From Streptomyces sp. LBL (GTDB taxonomy: Bacteria > Actinomycetota > Actinomycetes > Streptomycetales > Streptomycetaceae), in the NCBI RefSeq assembly GCF_029893585.1, contig NZ_JARXYX010000025.1:62001-126000 (forward strand): a DNA stretch of 64,000 nucleotides. The letters are read 5' to 3'. Within the stretch, counting starts at the first letter, position 1; each line of letters begins with the position of its first letter. This document shows, piece after piece, positions 16,615 to 25,235 of the stretch. The translations under genes and the position numbers were made by a program. The notes beneath the pieces were generated by a model. It was not told the DNA's origin. It saw nothing but the letters and a program-made list of their open reading frames with translations, and did no database searches.

Positions 16615-17499
16615 ATGCAGTTCCAACAGCTCCAGTACTTCGTAGCGGTCGCCGAGACCCGGCACTTCACCCGGGCCGCCGAGCTGGTCCATGTGGCCCA
16701 GCCGTCCCTGTCCCAGCAGATCAGGGCGCTGGAGCGGGAGCTGGGCGCGGACCTGTTCCTGCGCGCCCGCGGCAACATCACGCTCACCGACGCCGGCGAG
16801 GCGCTGCTGCCGCTGGCCCGGCGGATCCTCGCCGACGCGGACACGGCCCGGTACGAGGTGCAGGAACTGGTGCAGCTGCGCGGCGGCCGGGTCCGGCTGG
16901 GCGCGACGCCGAGCCTGTGCACGGGCCTGCTGCCGGACGTGCTGCGCGCCTTCCACGACCGCTATCCCGGCATCCGGCTGCTGATCGAGGAGGGCGGCTC
17001 GCACGACCTCGTACGGGAACTCGCGCGCGGCGCCCTGGACCTGGCCCTCGTCGTCCTCCCGCTGCCGACGCCCGCCCCGGCGCTGACCACGGTGGAGCTG
17101 TTGCGCGAGGACCTCGTCGTGGTCTCCTGCCCGAACTCCCCGAAGCCCGGCCGGGGCCGGCGCACCGTCCGGATCGCCGATCTGGAGGGCGAGCGCCTGG
17201 TGATGTTCCGGCACGGCTACGACCTGCGGGAGCTGACCGTGGCCGCGTGCCGCGCGGAGGGCTTCGAGCCGGACTTCGCGGTGGAGGGCGGGGAGATGGA
17301 CGCGGTGCTGGGCTTCGTACGGGCGGGCCTGGGCATGGCCGTCGTACCCCGGATGGTGGCAGCCCGGTCCGGGCGCGGGCTGCGGGTGACCCCGCTCACC
17401 CGACCCGGCCTGCACCGTACGATCGCCCTCGCGCACCGCAGCGACGTGGCCCCGCCGAGAGCCGCGCGGGAACTGCAGCGGATGCTGCTGGAACGATGA
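16615..17499 (+). CDS. LysR family transcriptional regulator, likely of sdhCAB
   Basis: 294 residues. The N-terminal winged helix reads MQFQQLQYFVAVAETRHFT with AAELVHVAQPSLSQQIRALE as recognition helix. It is followed by a two-lobed inducer-binding domain (LVVVSCPNSP, GLGMAVVPRM). It is divergently transcribed from sdhC with 82 bp between starts and a T-N11-A palindrome in the gap, which is the textbook arrangement for a LysR protein controlling its neighbour and itself. The co-inducer is unknown; a metabolite near succinate or fumarate is a reasonable guess only. Confidence 0.9.
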   Translation: MQFQQLQYFVAVAETRHFTRAAELVHVAQPSLSQQIRALERELGADLFLRARGNITLTDAGEALLPLARRILADADTARYEVQELVQLRGGRVRLGATPSLCTGLLPDVLRAFHDRYPGIRLLIEEGGSHDLVRELARGALDLALVVLPLPTPAPALTTVELLREDLVVVSCPNSPKPGRGRRTVRIADLEGERLVMFRHGYDLRELTVAACRAEGFEPDFAVEGGEMDAVLGFVRAGLGMAVVPRMVAARSGRGLRVTPLTRPGLHRTIALAHRSDVAPPRAARELQRMLLER

Positions 17500-17543
17500 A
17501 CGCGGCTCAGCCGCGGAGAGCCACCGGCTTGAGCACTTCCCCG

Positions 17544-17630
17544 GTACGAGCGCCCGGCCCCACCCGCGACCAGTACGAGCGCCCGGCTCAACCCGCGACC
17601 GGTACGAGCGCCCGGCTCAGCCCGTCGCGT
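17544..17630. repeat. three 29 bp direct repeats running into the rmdA-like gene end
   Basis: Copies at 17544-17572, 17573-17601 and 17602-17630 begin GTACGAGCGCCCGG. The third copy includes the stop codon (17617-17619) and last codons of the minus-strand GGDEF/EAL gene. Copies are contiguous with no spacers, so this is not a CRISPR array. Confidence 0.9.
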
Positions 17631-19752
17631 CCACCAGCGCCAGCTCGTGCAGCCGCTCCGGCGGACCCGGGCGGGCGTAGTACCAGCCCTGGGCGGTGTC
17701 GCAGCCCAGTATCCGCAGTTGCTCGGCCTGTGCGCCGGTCTCCACGCCCTCCACCGTCACCGCCAGGTTCAGGCTGTGGGCCAGGGAAACGATCCCCTCG
17801 ACGATCTTGAGGTCGACGGGGTCGGCCGGGAACTGCTGCATGCTCTGGGTGAAGGAACGGTCCAGCTTGAGGACGCTCACCGGCAGCCGGCGCAGGTTGG
17901 CCAGGTTCGAGTAGCCCGTGCCGAAGTCGTCCAGGGCGATGTCGATGCCCATCTCGGCGAGGCGCCGCAGCGGCTTCAGCAGGTCGTCGTCCGCGCCGAT
18001 CAGCGCCGACTCGGTCACCTCCAGGCAGAGCGCTTCGGGTGCGACGCCGGCGCGCTCCAGGATGTCGACGGTGTCCTGGACCAGGCCGGGGTGGGTGAGT
18101 TGGCAGGGCGAGAGGTTGACGTTGACGCGCAGCGGCCCGGCCCCGTCGCACCGCTCCTGCCAGGCACGGGCCTGACGCACCGACTGCTCCAGGACCCAGC
18201 GGCCCAGCGGAACGATCAACCCGGTGTGCTCGGCGAGCGGGATGAACCGGTCCGGGCCGAGGACGCCGTGCTGCGGATGCAGCCAGCGCACCAGGGCCTC
18301 GGCCCCGCGCACGGTGCCGTCGCCGAGGTGGACCAGCGGCTGGTACTCGATGAAGAACTCGTTCCGGTCCAGGGCCGCCGGCAGGGCCGTGGTCAGCCCG
18401 TGCCGGGTGATGGCGCGGGCGTCGGCCTCCGGATCGGCGAGCTCGAAGCGGTTGCCGCCCGCCGACTTGGCCCGGTACATGGTGATGTCGGCGCTGCGCA
18501 GTACCTCCGCCGGGCTGCGTTCGCCCGCCGGGCCCTCGACGACGCCGATGCTGCCGCGCACGGTCAGCTCCCGGCCGTCGATGCTGACGGGAGCGAGCAG
18601 CGCGTTCATGATCCGCGCGGCGAGTTCGTCGACCTCGCGCTGGGTTTCGGGGCCGGTGGTCAGCGCGACGAACTCGTCGCCGCCGAGCCGGGCGACCATC
18701 TCGCCGGGCGCGGTCGCGCAGGACTGCAGCCGGTCGGCGATCTCGACGAGCAGCCGGTCGCCGGCCGCGTGGCCGAGGCTGTCGTTGATGGTCTTGAAGC
18801 CGTCCAGGTCGAGGTAGCACAGCCCGAACCGCTGGTCCTCCCCGGCGGCCAGCGCCTTCTCCAGGCGTTCGAAGAAGAAGGTGCGGTTGGGCAGGCCGGT
18901 GAGCGCGTCGTGGGTGGCCTCGTAGCGCAGCCGGAGGTTGAGCAGCCGACGCTCGGTGGTGTCCTCCATGAGGGCCAGCTGGTACTGCGGGTTGCCGTCG
19001 GCGTCGCGCAGCAGGGAGACCGTCAGATTGGTCCACAGGACCGTTCCGTCGGGGCGGTAGAACGCCTTCTCCACGTGGTAGTGCTCGCGCTCGCCACTGA
19101 CGAGTTCTTCGTAGAGCCGCCAGGTCTGGGGCGCGTCGTCGGGATGGGTCCACTCCCGGACCCGGCGGCCGCGCAATGCCTGGTCGGAGAGGCCGAACAT
19201 GCGTAGTAGGGCGCTGTTGACCTGGAGGACGTTGCCCTCGAGGTCGGCGATGCCGATGCCTATGGCGGCACCCTCGAAGACCGCGCGGAAGCGGGCCTCG
19301 CTCGCGTGCAGCGCCTGCGCCACCACACCCTGCGCCCGCAGGGCCGCCTGGGCGATGGCCTCCTGCTCAGCGAGGGTACGCTCGCGCAGCGCCCGCGCGA
19401 AGCCGGCGGCCATGGCGTGCTGGATCCGTGCCGCCCGCGCTCGCAGATCCTCCTGGACACCGCCCTCGCCGCAGTACAGCACCAGGTAGGCGTCGACACA
19501 GTCCAGGGTGCGGGCCAGCGCGTCCGGGTCGGTGCAGTGCGCGGCGACCAGGGCGGCGCCCACCGCCTTCGACTCGTCCGCGTCGAAGATCCTGGCCCGC
19601 AGGGCCTCACTCAACCGCCGTGCCAGCGGCAGCAGTTGCTTCTCGAATTCGGGCCGGGTCGCGGACGTCGACGTCACCGGGAACACGGCCCGGCTCCAGA
19701 TCGTCGCGAACCGCCGCAGTCTGTCCTCCGGCCCGTGCGGTTCCGTGCTCAC
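17617..19752 (-). CDS. rmdA: PAS-GGDEF-EAL cyclic-di-GMP enzyme (RmdA-like)
   Basis: 711 residues. An N-terminal helical region (1-145) precedes a PAS/PAC pair (about 150-270), a GGDEF domain (275-440, signature GGDEF at 357-361) and an EAL domain (455-705, GAEALVRW at 483-490, DDFGTGYS later). Both catalytic signatures are intact, so it could both make and degrade cyclic-di-GMP. The inhibitory I-site position (348-351) reads APGE rather than RxxD, so feedback inhibition through that site is unlikely. Domain order and neighbourhood match RmdA, a streptomycete regulator of morphological development. The gene overlaps the upstream methyltransferase by four bases. Confidence 0.85.
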   Translation of the reverse strand: MSTEPHGPEDRLRRFATIWSRAVFPVTSTSATRPEFEKQLLPLARRLSEALRARIFDADESKAVGAALVAAHCTDPDALARTLDCVDAYLVLYCGEGGVQEDLRARAARIQHAMAAGFARALRERTLAEQEAIAQAALRAQGVVAQALHASEARFRAVFEGAAIGIGIADLEGNVLQVNSALLRMFGLSDQALRGRRVREWTHPDDAPQTWRLYEELVSGEREHYHVEKAFYRPDGTVLWTNLTVSLLRDADGNPQYQLALMEDTTERRLLNLRLRYEATHDALTGLPNRTFFFERLEKALAAGEDQRFGLCYLDLDGFKTINDSLGHAAGDRLLVEIADRLQSCATAPGEMVARLGGDEFVALTTGPETQREVDELAARIMNALLAPVSIDGRELTVRGSIGVVEGPAGERSPAEVLRSADITMYRAKSAGGNRFELADPEADARAITRHGLTTALPAALDRNEFFIEYQPLVHLGDGTVRGAEALVRWLHPQHGVLGPDRFIPLAEHTGLIVPLGRWVLEQSVRQARAWQERCDGAGPLRVNVNLSPCQLTHPGLVQDTVDILERAGVAPEALCLEVTESALIGADDDLLKPLRRLAEMGIDIALDDFGTGYSNLANLRRLPVSVLKLDRSFTQSMQQFPADPVDLKIVEGIVSLAHSLNLAVTVEGVETGAQAEQLRILGCDTAQGWYYARPGPPERLHELALVDATG

Positions 19753-20561
19753 GCCGTACGCCCCACGCCGGCGAAACCGGAGAAGGCATAGGGATCCTCG
19801 TCCTCCGGTGCGGTGTCCGGCCGCCAGTTCGGCATCGGCACCAGTCCGGGTTCCACCATGTCGTACCCCTCGAAGAACCGCGCGATCTCGTCGCGCGAAC
19901 GCATGATCAGCGGGTGGCGAATGTCCTTGTACACGTCCACCGCACCCTCGGCCCGCTGGGGCGGCAGTGGGATTCCCTCGTACGAGGCGTGCGTGAGCAG
20001 CAGCAGGCTGCCGGGCGCGAGCGCGTCGCGCAACTCGGCCAGCGCTGAGTACGGGTCGTCCGCGTCGTCCACGAAGTGCAGTATGGCAACGAGAAGCAGG
20101 GCCACCGGCCGGTTCAGATCGATCAGGCCCTGTACCGCGGGACTGGAGAGTATCTCCCGGGGCTTGCGGAGATCGGCCGGGACGACGCCCGCGTCCGCGT
20201 TGCCGACGAGCACCGCCTCGCTGTGCGCGACCGCCACCGGGTCATGGTCCACGTACACCACGCGGGCGCCGGGACGGGCCGACTGGGCCACCTCGTGGAC
20301 GTTGCCGAAGGTCGGGATGCCGGAGCCGATGTCGAGGAACTGGGTGATGCCCTCGTCGACGGCGAAGCGCACCGCGCGGCGCATGAACGCCCGGTTCGCC
20401 TGCGCGATCCTCGGAAGTCCCGGCAGGAACTCCATGGCCCGGCGGGCCGCTTCCCGGTCGACCTCGAAGTTGTGCGATCCGCCCAGGTAGTGGTCGTAGA
20501 TGCGCGAAACGCTCGGCACCGAGATGTCGATGCTCCGTGGGGCCCAGGCGGGACGCTCCAT
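19749..20561 (-). CDS. DUF574-type SAM-dependent methyltransferase
   Basis: 270 residues. SVSRIYDHYLGGSHNFEVDR and QFLDIGSGIPTFGNVHEVAQ are diagnostic of the actinobacterial Methyltransf_19 (DUF574) family, with the second segment forming the SAM-binding loop. ALLLVAILHFVDDADDPY follows. These proteins are abundant in streptomycetes and their substrates are mostly unknown. The ATGA overlap with the PAS-GGDEF-EAL gene downstream suggests co-translation, raising the possibility of a shared developmental role. The ATG has GGAGAG nearby as ribosome binding site. Confidence 0.88.
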   Translation of the reverse strand: MERPAWAPRSIDISVPSVSRIYDHYLGGSHNFEVDREAARRAMEFLPGLPRIAQANRAFMRRAVRFAVDEGITQFLDIGSGIPTFGNVHEVAQSARPGARVVYVDHDPVAVAHSEAVLVGNADAGVVPADLRKPREILSSPAVQGLIDLNRPVALLLVAILHFVDDADDPYSALAELRDALAPGSLLLLTHASYEGIPLPPQRAEGAVDVYKDIRHPLIMRSRDEIARFFEGYDMVEPGLVPMPNWRPDTAPEDEDPYAFSGFAGVGRTA

Positions 20562-20879
20562 CTATCTCTCCAGGCGTAGGCGATCCGGTGTTCGAGCAGA
20601 GGCTACTGATCGCCTGCCAAAGGAGCGAGCAGAAACGGAAATTGACCGTCCGTTCCCGGTCACTGCCTGCGGCACGTGCCCAAGTGATTCCCCCGCACAC
20701 CGCCCGCGAAGCCTCTCCGCCGGCGCCACGGGAAAACGCTACGAAAAGTACCCGCGGCATTCCGGAGCGTTTCGGAACCGGAGGCGACTCGCGGGGAGTT
20801 GCGGTGAACGACGGCAAACCGGTCCGCCCCCTCCGTGCGGCGCGGAGGGGGCGGGACCGGTGGATCGGATGCGCCGTCG
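20562..20879. other. 318 bp gap upstream of the DUF574 gene
   Basis: No gene is seen. It should hold the promoter of the methyltransferase-rmdA pair, which reads leftwards. It also contains the strong hairpin (20818-20861) that ends the lipoprotein transcript, which also reads leftwards. Confidence 0.7.
20818..20861 (-). terminator. strong GC hairpin after the SCO0930-type lipoprotein gene
   Basis: ACCGGTCC with GCCCCCTCCG on the left arm pairs with CGGAGGGGGC and GGACCGGT on the right, with one bulged base and a 7-base loop. It begins about 20 bases after the lipoprotein stop codon. Confidence 0.8.
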
Positions 20880-21860
20880 TTACTTCGCGGGCGCTCCGAT
20901 CGGCTTTCCGTCGGGTGCCGCGGCGTACCATGTGCCGCCGACGCCCTGGCCGTTGGTCTCGCCCGGAGCCTTGTCACCCGAGAAGGTGTAGATCGGCCAG
21001 CAGTTGATGGTCTGCTGCTCGACGCCGTCAGGCCGGGTGAACTTCATGTAGCCCTTCTTCTGGATCCCCTTGGTGTCGTTGATGTCGACGGGGGCCACGG
21101 CCGGCCACTTCTCCAGGCAGGCGCCGGTGCAGGCGGAGATCGGGTCGGGCCAGGCGGTGTCCTTCAGGAACCGGTAGACCGTGTGGCCGTTCTTGTCCAC
21201 GACGACTTCGCCCAGCTTGGGATCGTTACGGGTGGAAAGTCCGGCCTCGGCAGCCAGGTCGGCCTTCTTCGCCTTCTTGCCGTCCGGAGCGAGCGCGAAC
21301 CACTTGCCGCCCACGCCCTGACCGGCGACGTCCCCGGCCTTGGTGTCCTTCGCGTAACGGTAGGCCGGCCAGCCGCCGATGGTCAGCTGCTTGGTGCCGT
21401 CCGTGCGGGTCACCTCGCCGAGCTTCGACTTGTCGATGTCCGCGCTCGCCGTGGCGTCGTCCGCCGGTACCGGCGGCCAGGTCGTGGCGCAGTCGCCGTC
21501 ACAGTTCGACTTGGGTGGCTCGGCGGTGTCCGCGTCGAAGCGGTAGAGGGTGAGGCCGGCTCCGTCGGTGAGGACGCTGCCGAGTTCCGCGTTGGTGGAC
21601 ACGGACAGCTGGCCCGCGCCCGATGTCTGGGTCGCGGGGCTCTGAGCGGCAGGCGCGCCCACGCCTGAGCCGGTTCCGGCTCCGGTGTCGGTTCCGGCGC
21701 TGACGCCGGCACCGGGACTGCCGTAGCCACCCGCCGCGGCCGTCGCGCCCACGTTCTGACTGCCGGTGGACGGGGCGGTTTCCTGGCCGCACGCCGTCGT
21801 CAGCACCAGCACAGCCGCGGCGCTTGCCACGAGTGAGGCGCTCCGCCAGGAGGTCTTCAT
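20880..21860 (-). CDS. SCO0930-family lipoprotein with secreted repeats (PF03640)
   Basis: 326 residues. A lipoprotein signal peptide ends VLVLTTACGQ, so Cys25 is the likely lipidated residue. A Gly/Ser/Thr linker (about 30-90) leads to repeats of the Lipoprotein_15 type: LTLYRFDADT, GDCATTWPPV, GHTVYRFLKDT and GACLEKWPAV, with paired cysteines in the C-x3-C arrangement. Its molecular function is unknown. Related domains are proposed to bind or display redox-active groups at the cell surface. The ribosome binding site AGGGAG sits about eight bases before the ATG, within an imperfect palindrome. Confidence 0.88.
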   Translation of the reverse strand: MKTSWRSASLVASAAAVLVLTTACGQETAPSTGSQNVGATAAAGGYGSPGAGVSAGTDTGAGTGSGVGAPAAQSPATQTSGAGQLSVSTNAELGSVLTDGAGLTLYRFDADTAEPPKSNCDGDCATTWPPVPADDATASADIDKSKLGEVTRTDGTKQLTIGGWPAYRYAKDTKAGDVAGQGVGGKWFALAPDGKKAKKADLAAEAGLSTRNDPKLGEVVVDKNGHTVYRFLKDTAWPDPISACTGACLEKWPAVAPVDINDTKGIQKKGYMKFTRPDGVEQQTINCWPIYTFSGDKAPGETNGQGVGGTWYAAAPDGKPIGAPAK

Positions 21861-21895
21861 CGTCAACTCCCTATAAATTCTTAGGGTGTTGCAGC
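21861..21895 (-). promoter_or_regulatory. imperfect dyad over the lipoprotein leader
   Basis: On the minus strand, CCCTAAGAATTTATAGGG overlaps the ribosome binding site. CCCTA and TAGGG are symmetric around an AT-rich centre, which is unusual in this genome and could be a regulator site or a leader hairpin hiding the AGGGAG. The function is speculative. Confidence 0.35.
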
Positions 21896-22091
21896 GCCCT
21901 TCTGCGCCGCCGCACGACCATGAATACGCAGGGGGGACCCGGTCGTGTTCAACCGCCGCAGATATTTCTTTCCGGAACCTGTGACACCGGACCCGAAACC
22001 GGTGGCACCGCACCCGAAACCGTTGGCGCCCGCGTTCGCTCTTTCGGGGCAATCCGTCCCCGCTCGGGCGTGTGGCGGCGCGCCAGGCCCC

Positions 22092-22787
22092 ATGATCTCC
22101 GTCGTGCAACGACCCCGACCGACCCAATCCGCCCCCGCCATACGGGTGTTTGCCCTCTTGACGCTCACCTGGATGTTCGTGGGCGTGCCGGCCGGCGTGG
22201 CCCAGGCCGACGCCTGCGCGTATGTCTCGACGGGGCCCGGCGGCACCCAGGTGGTGGCGATCGCCGGCAGCCTCACCTGTCCGACGCCCCCGCCCTGCCC
22301 GCCACCCCCACCGCCACCGCGCCCCACCCCGACCCCCACCCCAACTCCCACACCGCCCCCGCCCCCGCCCCCGCCCCCGCCGAAGCCGACGTTCCCTCCG
22401 GATCCCACCCCGCCGCCCAAACCGACCCCGGCACCCAAGCCGCCGCCCAAACCGACCCCGGCGCCCAAGCCGCCGCCCAAACCGACCCCGGCACCCGAGC
22501 CGCCGCCCGCACCGGCCCCGGCGCCCCCGCGGCCGCGGCCGACCCCGCCGCCCGCCGCTCCGGCGCCGGCTCCTCCTCCACCCCCGTCCCCCACCAAGAC
22601 TCCGTCGGCGAAGCCCATCCCGCGGCCCTCCGTCACCCCGCGGCCCTCGGTCACCCCGGTGACGTATCCGCGGTACAAGGCGCTGACCCGCAAACGGCAG
22701 CCCCACGGTGCCACGTCACCCGTCACCTACGTCCTGCTCATCACCGTGCCCGCGGTGGTCGCCGTCGCCGCGCTGCGGCCGCGCTAG
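22092..22787 (+). CDS. secreted proline-rich protein with C-terminal membrane anchor
   Basis: 231 residues. An N-terminal signal sequence (FALLTLTWMFVGVPAGVAQA) leads to a short Cys-containing segment (DACAYVSTGPGG, SLTC). The central ~130 residues are dominated by PPP, PTPTP and KPTPAPKPPP repeats, and the C-terminal TYVLLITVPAVVAVAALRPR looks like a membrane helix. It probably spans the wall with a stiff polyproline stalk. The role is unknown. The start is uncertain: a longer frame opens at 21945, but the ATG at 22092 places the signal peptide sensibly. The repetitive DNA makes other frames look open too. Confidence 0.7.
   Translation: MISVVQRPRPTQSAPAIRVFALLTLTWMFVGVPAGVAQADACAYVSTGPGGTQVVAIAGSLTCPTPPPCPPPPPPPRPTPTPTPTPTPPPPPPPPPPKPTFPPDPTPPPKPTPAPKPPPKPTPAPKPPPKPTPAPEPPPAPAPAPPRPRPTPPPAAPAPAPPPPPSPTKTPSAKPIPRPSVTPRPSVTPVTYPRYKALTRKRQPHGATSPVTYVLLITVPAVVAVAALRPR
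22410..22515 (+). repeat. 30 bp-class repeats encoding KPTPAPKPPP units
   Basis: Three to four near-identical units of about 30 bp (CCGCCCAAACCGACCCCGGC core) encode successive KPTPAPKPPP-like decapeptides in the proline-rich protein. Confidence 0.8.
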
Positions 22788-22809
22788 CACCCGATCCTGG
22801 AGGCATCCC

Positions 22810-23574
22810 TTGCCGGAATGGCTTGTTCTCACCCTCGCGATGCTGGCCGCCTGTGTCGTGGTGGTCATCATCACCCTCGTACGGCACCGCAGGGCGCCCG
22901 AGGACGAGGACCCCAACGAGACGCCGGACGTCATCGAGTACATGACGATGTGGATCGGTGTCGTGTACGCCATCGTCCTGGGCCTTGCCATCGCGGGTGT
23001 CTGGGAGGCCCGCAGCAGCGCCCAGGACCATGTGCAGGCGGAGGCCCAGGCGCTGCACGAGATCTCGGAGCGGGTCCGGGTCTATCCGGCCGACGCCCGC
23101 GATCGCATCCGGGGCGATGTCAACGCTTATGTCGGACACGTCGTCCACACCGAGTGGCAGCACATGGCGGACAACGGCGAGGTCACCGAGCGGGGCACCG
23201 AACTCCTCGACCGGGTGCGTGCGGACGTCACCGACTACGAGCCGAAGACGGACTTCGAGGCCCAGGCCTACCAGCCGTTGCTCGACCAGATGGCCGCCGC
23301 CGACCAAGCACGCAACAGCCGGGCGGATTCGGCCTCGCCCACCATGCCGGGCGTGGTGTGGTTCGGACTGCTGGGCGGAGCCGTCGTCACCATCGGAATG
23401 GTCTTCGCGCTGCAGATCCGGCGTACGCCCCGGGAACTGATCCTCGCCGGGCTGTTCTCCGCGCTGATCGCGTTCCTGCTCTTCCTGATCTGGGACTTCG
23501 ACGCGCCCTACAGCCGAGGCATCACCGCGTCGGTGGACCCGTTCCTGAGTCTCTTCCCGGGCATCAAGGGCTGA
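22810..23574 (+). CDS. DUF4239-family integral membrane protein
   Basis: 254 residues from a TTG start, chosen for GGAGG six bases upstream. Two membrane segments lie at the N terminus (LVLTLAMLAACVVVVIITLV, and MWIGVVYAIVLGLAIAGVW around residue 50). A cytoplasmic or periplasmic helical domain with HVQAEAQALHEISERVR follows, and two helices lie near the end (VWFGLLGGAVVTIGMVFAL, ILAGLFSALIAFLLFLIWDF). This matches the bestrophin-like DUF4239 family of unknown function. It follows the proline-rich gene by 22 bp and may be cotranscribed. A long hairpin closes the unit. Confidence 0.82.
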   Translation: MPEWLVLTLAMLAACVVVVIITLVRHRRAPEDEDPNETPDVIEYMTMWIGVVYAIVLGLAIAGVWEARSSAQDHVQAEAQALHEISERVRVYPADARDRIRGDVNAYVGHVVHTEWQHMADNGEVTERGTELLDRVRADVTDYEPKTDFEAQAYQPLLDQMAAADQARNSRADSASPTMPGVVWFGLLGGAVVTIGMVFALQIRRTPRELILAGLFSALIAFLLFLIWDFDAPYSRGITASVDPFLSLFPGIKG

Positions 23575-23591
23575 CGCCCCTCACCACTGAT

Positions 23592-23640
23592 CCGCGCCGT
23601 CGCCCCCGATCCCTGAAAGGGACCGGGGGCGACGGCGCGG
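23592..23640. terminator. bidirectional terminator hairpin
   Basis: A 22 bp stem with one mismatch (CCGCGCCGTCGCCCCCG paired with its complement) and a TGAAA loop. It sits between two convergent genes, 18 bases after the DUF4239 stop and 60 bases before the opposing stop, so it can serve both. Confidence 0.88.
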
Positions 23641-23699
23641 TGCACGTGCGGTGCGCACCTCCGCCCGGAAGGGCGTCGGCGTCTTGGCAAGGGCGGAGG

Positions 23700-24197
23700 T
23701 CAGATCCGCCGCTCGGTACGGCGGCGCATCCAGAACACCCCGCCGCCGATAAGGGCCGCGGCCACCAGACCGCCGCCGATCGCCATGTCGGTCGGGGTCG
23801 CCCCGGTGGAGCTGCTGCCGCCCACACCGCCCTGGACACCGCCGATGACGGTGAAGGCGGCCGGGTTGGTCAGGGTCTGGCCGGAGCAGTTGACGGTGAT
23901 GCTGTGCGAACCCGTACGCGCGTCTCGGTTGACCGTCGCGGTGCCCCTCGAGGTCCCGTTGGTCCCGGGGACCGGCGTCAGGGTCGTGTTCGGGAACGCC
24001 TCCGAGGTCATGTGGCCGCCCGCCGGGCAATCGTCGACCGTGACCGTCAACTGACCGCCGCGGGCAATGACGCTGGGCAGGGCGACGATGTTGCTCGGCC
24101 GAACGTTCATGCCGTCCCGCGCGACGGCTGTGGGGGCGGCGAGCCCGAGAACGGCGACGGCGGCACCGGCGGCCGCCAGGGCACGAGTAGTACGCAT
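23700..24197 (-). CDS. small exported protein with sortase-like C-terminal tail
   Basis: 165 residues. A signal peptide (RALAAAGAAVAVLGLAAPTAVA) is followed by an Ig-like beta domain (GGQLTVTVDDCPAGG and HSITVNCSGQT, with one likely disulfide). The tail is a Gly/Ser linker, the hydrophobic segment GGGLVAAALIGGGVFWM and the basic end RRRTERRI. That tail has the architecture of a cell-wall sorting signal, but no LPxTG or LAxTG is seen; TGATPTDM lies where the motif would be. It is divergent from a class F sortase gene and may be its substrate, which is inference. GGAGG lies five bases before the ATG. Confidence 0.78.
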   Translation of the reverse strand: MRTTRALAAAGAAVAVLGLAAPTAVARDGMNVRPSNIVALPSVIARGGQLTVTVDDCPAGGHMTSEAFPNTTLTPVPGTNGTSRGTATVNRDARTGSHSITVNCSGQTLTNPAAFTVIGGVQGGVGGSSSTGATPTDMAIGGGLVAAALIGGGVFWMRRRTERRI

Positions 24198-24529
24198 GTG
24201 ATCCTCCGCGGAAGGCGCCCCGGGAACGGTCCCCGGTGGATCGGCGAGAGAACGCCTCCCGCAAAAACCCTCAGATGCCTTGCGCGGGCCCGCATTTCGG
24301 GAATGGTCCGTCCTGGTGAGAGGACACGCCGAGGGAACGACGCGCAATCGGATATCACCGCAGGTCACGGGCCGTCAGAAAATTCCTGTGCGCGGCAACT
24401 CGGATGGCGCACCACAAGGGGCGCGGGCCACCCGTTCGCGTCCGCCCCGTCGCCGGTTCCCCGCCCGCGACTTAGCGTTCTCGTATGCGCGCATGACGTG
24501 GCGACGGCCGTGTCGAGAGGGGAAGTCGA
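24198..24529. other. 332 bp divergent promoter region (sortase / tail protein)
   Basis: No gene is seen. It carries the ribosome binding sites of both flanking genes and must hold both promoters. I could not assign -35 or -10 elements with confidence. Confidence 0.6.
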
Positions 24530-25201
24530 ATGTTTGCGTCCGGACTGGCCGGCTGGGCCGAAGAGGAGGAACGGCCGAGGAGGCGCGCTCCTTGGGGCGT
24601 AATAGCGCTGGTTCTGCTGACCGGCCTCGCGCTCATGCGCAACGGCTCGGGGGAATTCGACGTCGGCCCCCCGCAGCCGGCCTCGGCTGCCGCCGCCGAG
24701 AGCCGGGCCACGCCCGGCACCTTCCTCGGCGCAGCCGACCCGCTGCCGTACGCCCTGCCCGACCGGGTGCGGATCCCGTCGATCCGGGTCGACGCGCCGG
24801 TCATGCCCATCGGCCTGGACGCGGACGGCTGGGTCGCCGCACCGCCGCCGGAGGACCCGAACCTGGCCGGCTGGTTCACCGGAGCGGTTTCCCCGGGCGA
24901 GAAGGGCACAGCCGTCGTCGTCGGGCACGTCGACAACCACCAGGGTCCCGCCGTGTTCTACGGACTCGGGGCGCTGCAGAAGGGAAGCCGCGTCGAGATC
25001 ACGCGCAAGGACGGTAAGACGGCCGTGTTCGAGATCTACGGAGTCGAGGTCTTCGCGAAGAACACCTTCCCCGGCGACCGCGTCTACGCCTCCAAGGGCT
25101 CCCCCGAACTCCGGGTCATCACCTGCGGAGGCGGTTTCTCCCAGCAGAACGGTTACGACGGCAACGTCGTCGCCTTCGCCCGCCTGGTCGAGGTCCGCTG
25201 A
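24530..25201 (+). CDS. class F sortase
   Basis: 223 residues. A basic N terminus and one membrane helix (APWGVIALVLLTGLALM) anchor an extracellular sortase domain. The catalytic triad is visible: His in VVVGHVDN, Cys in RVITCGGGF and Arg in NVVAFARL. Class F sortases are typical of actinobacteria and transpeptidate or cleave sorting signals. The ribosome binding site GAGGGGAAG precedes the ATG. The divergent neighbour is an exported protein with a sorting-signal-like tail, and a polysaccharide deacetylase lies convergent downstream, so the neighbourhood is devoted to the cell envelope. Confidence 0.9.
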   Translation: MFASGLAGWAEEEERPRRRAPWGVIALVLLTGLALMRNGSGEFDVGPPQPASAAAAESRATPGTFLGAADPLPYALPDRVRIPSIRVDAPVMPIGLDADGWVAAPPPEDPNLAGWFTGAVSPGEKGTAVVVGHVDNHQGPAVFYGLGALQKGSRVEITRKDGKTAVFEIYGVEVFAKNTFPGDRVYASKGSPELRVITCGGGFSQQNGYDGNVVAFARLVEVR

Positions 25202-25235
25202 GCGTTCCCCGACCGGGCGGGCCCGGCGCCGACGG

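Noticed and set aside
17544..17630. Possible short CRISPR array
   Set aside because: The three 29 bp units are directly adjacent with no spacers, and one contains a gene end; no cas genes are in the window.
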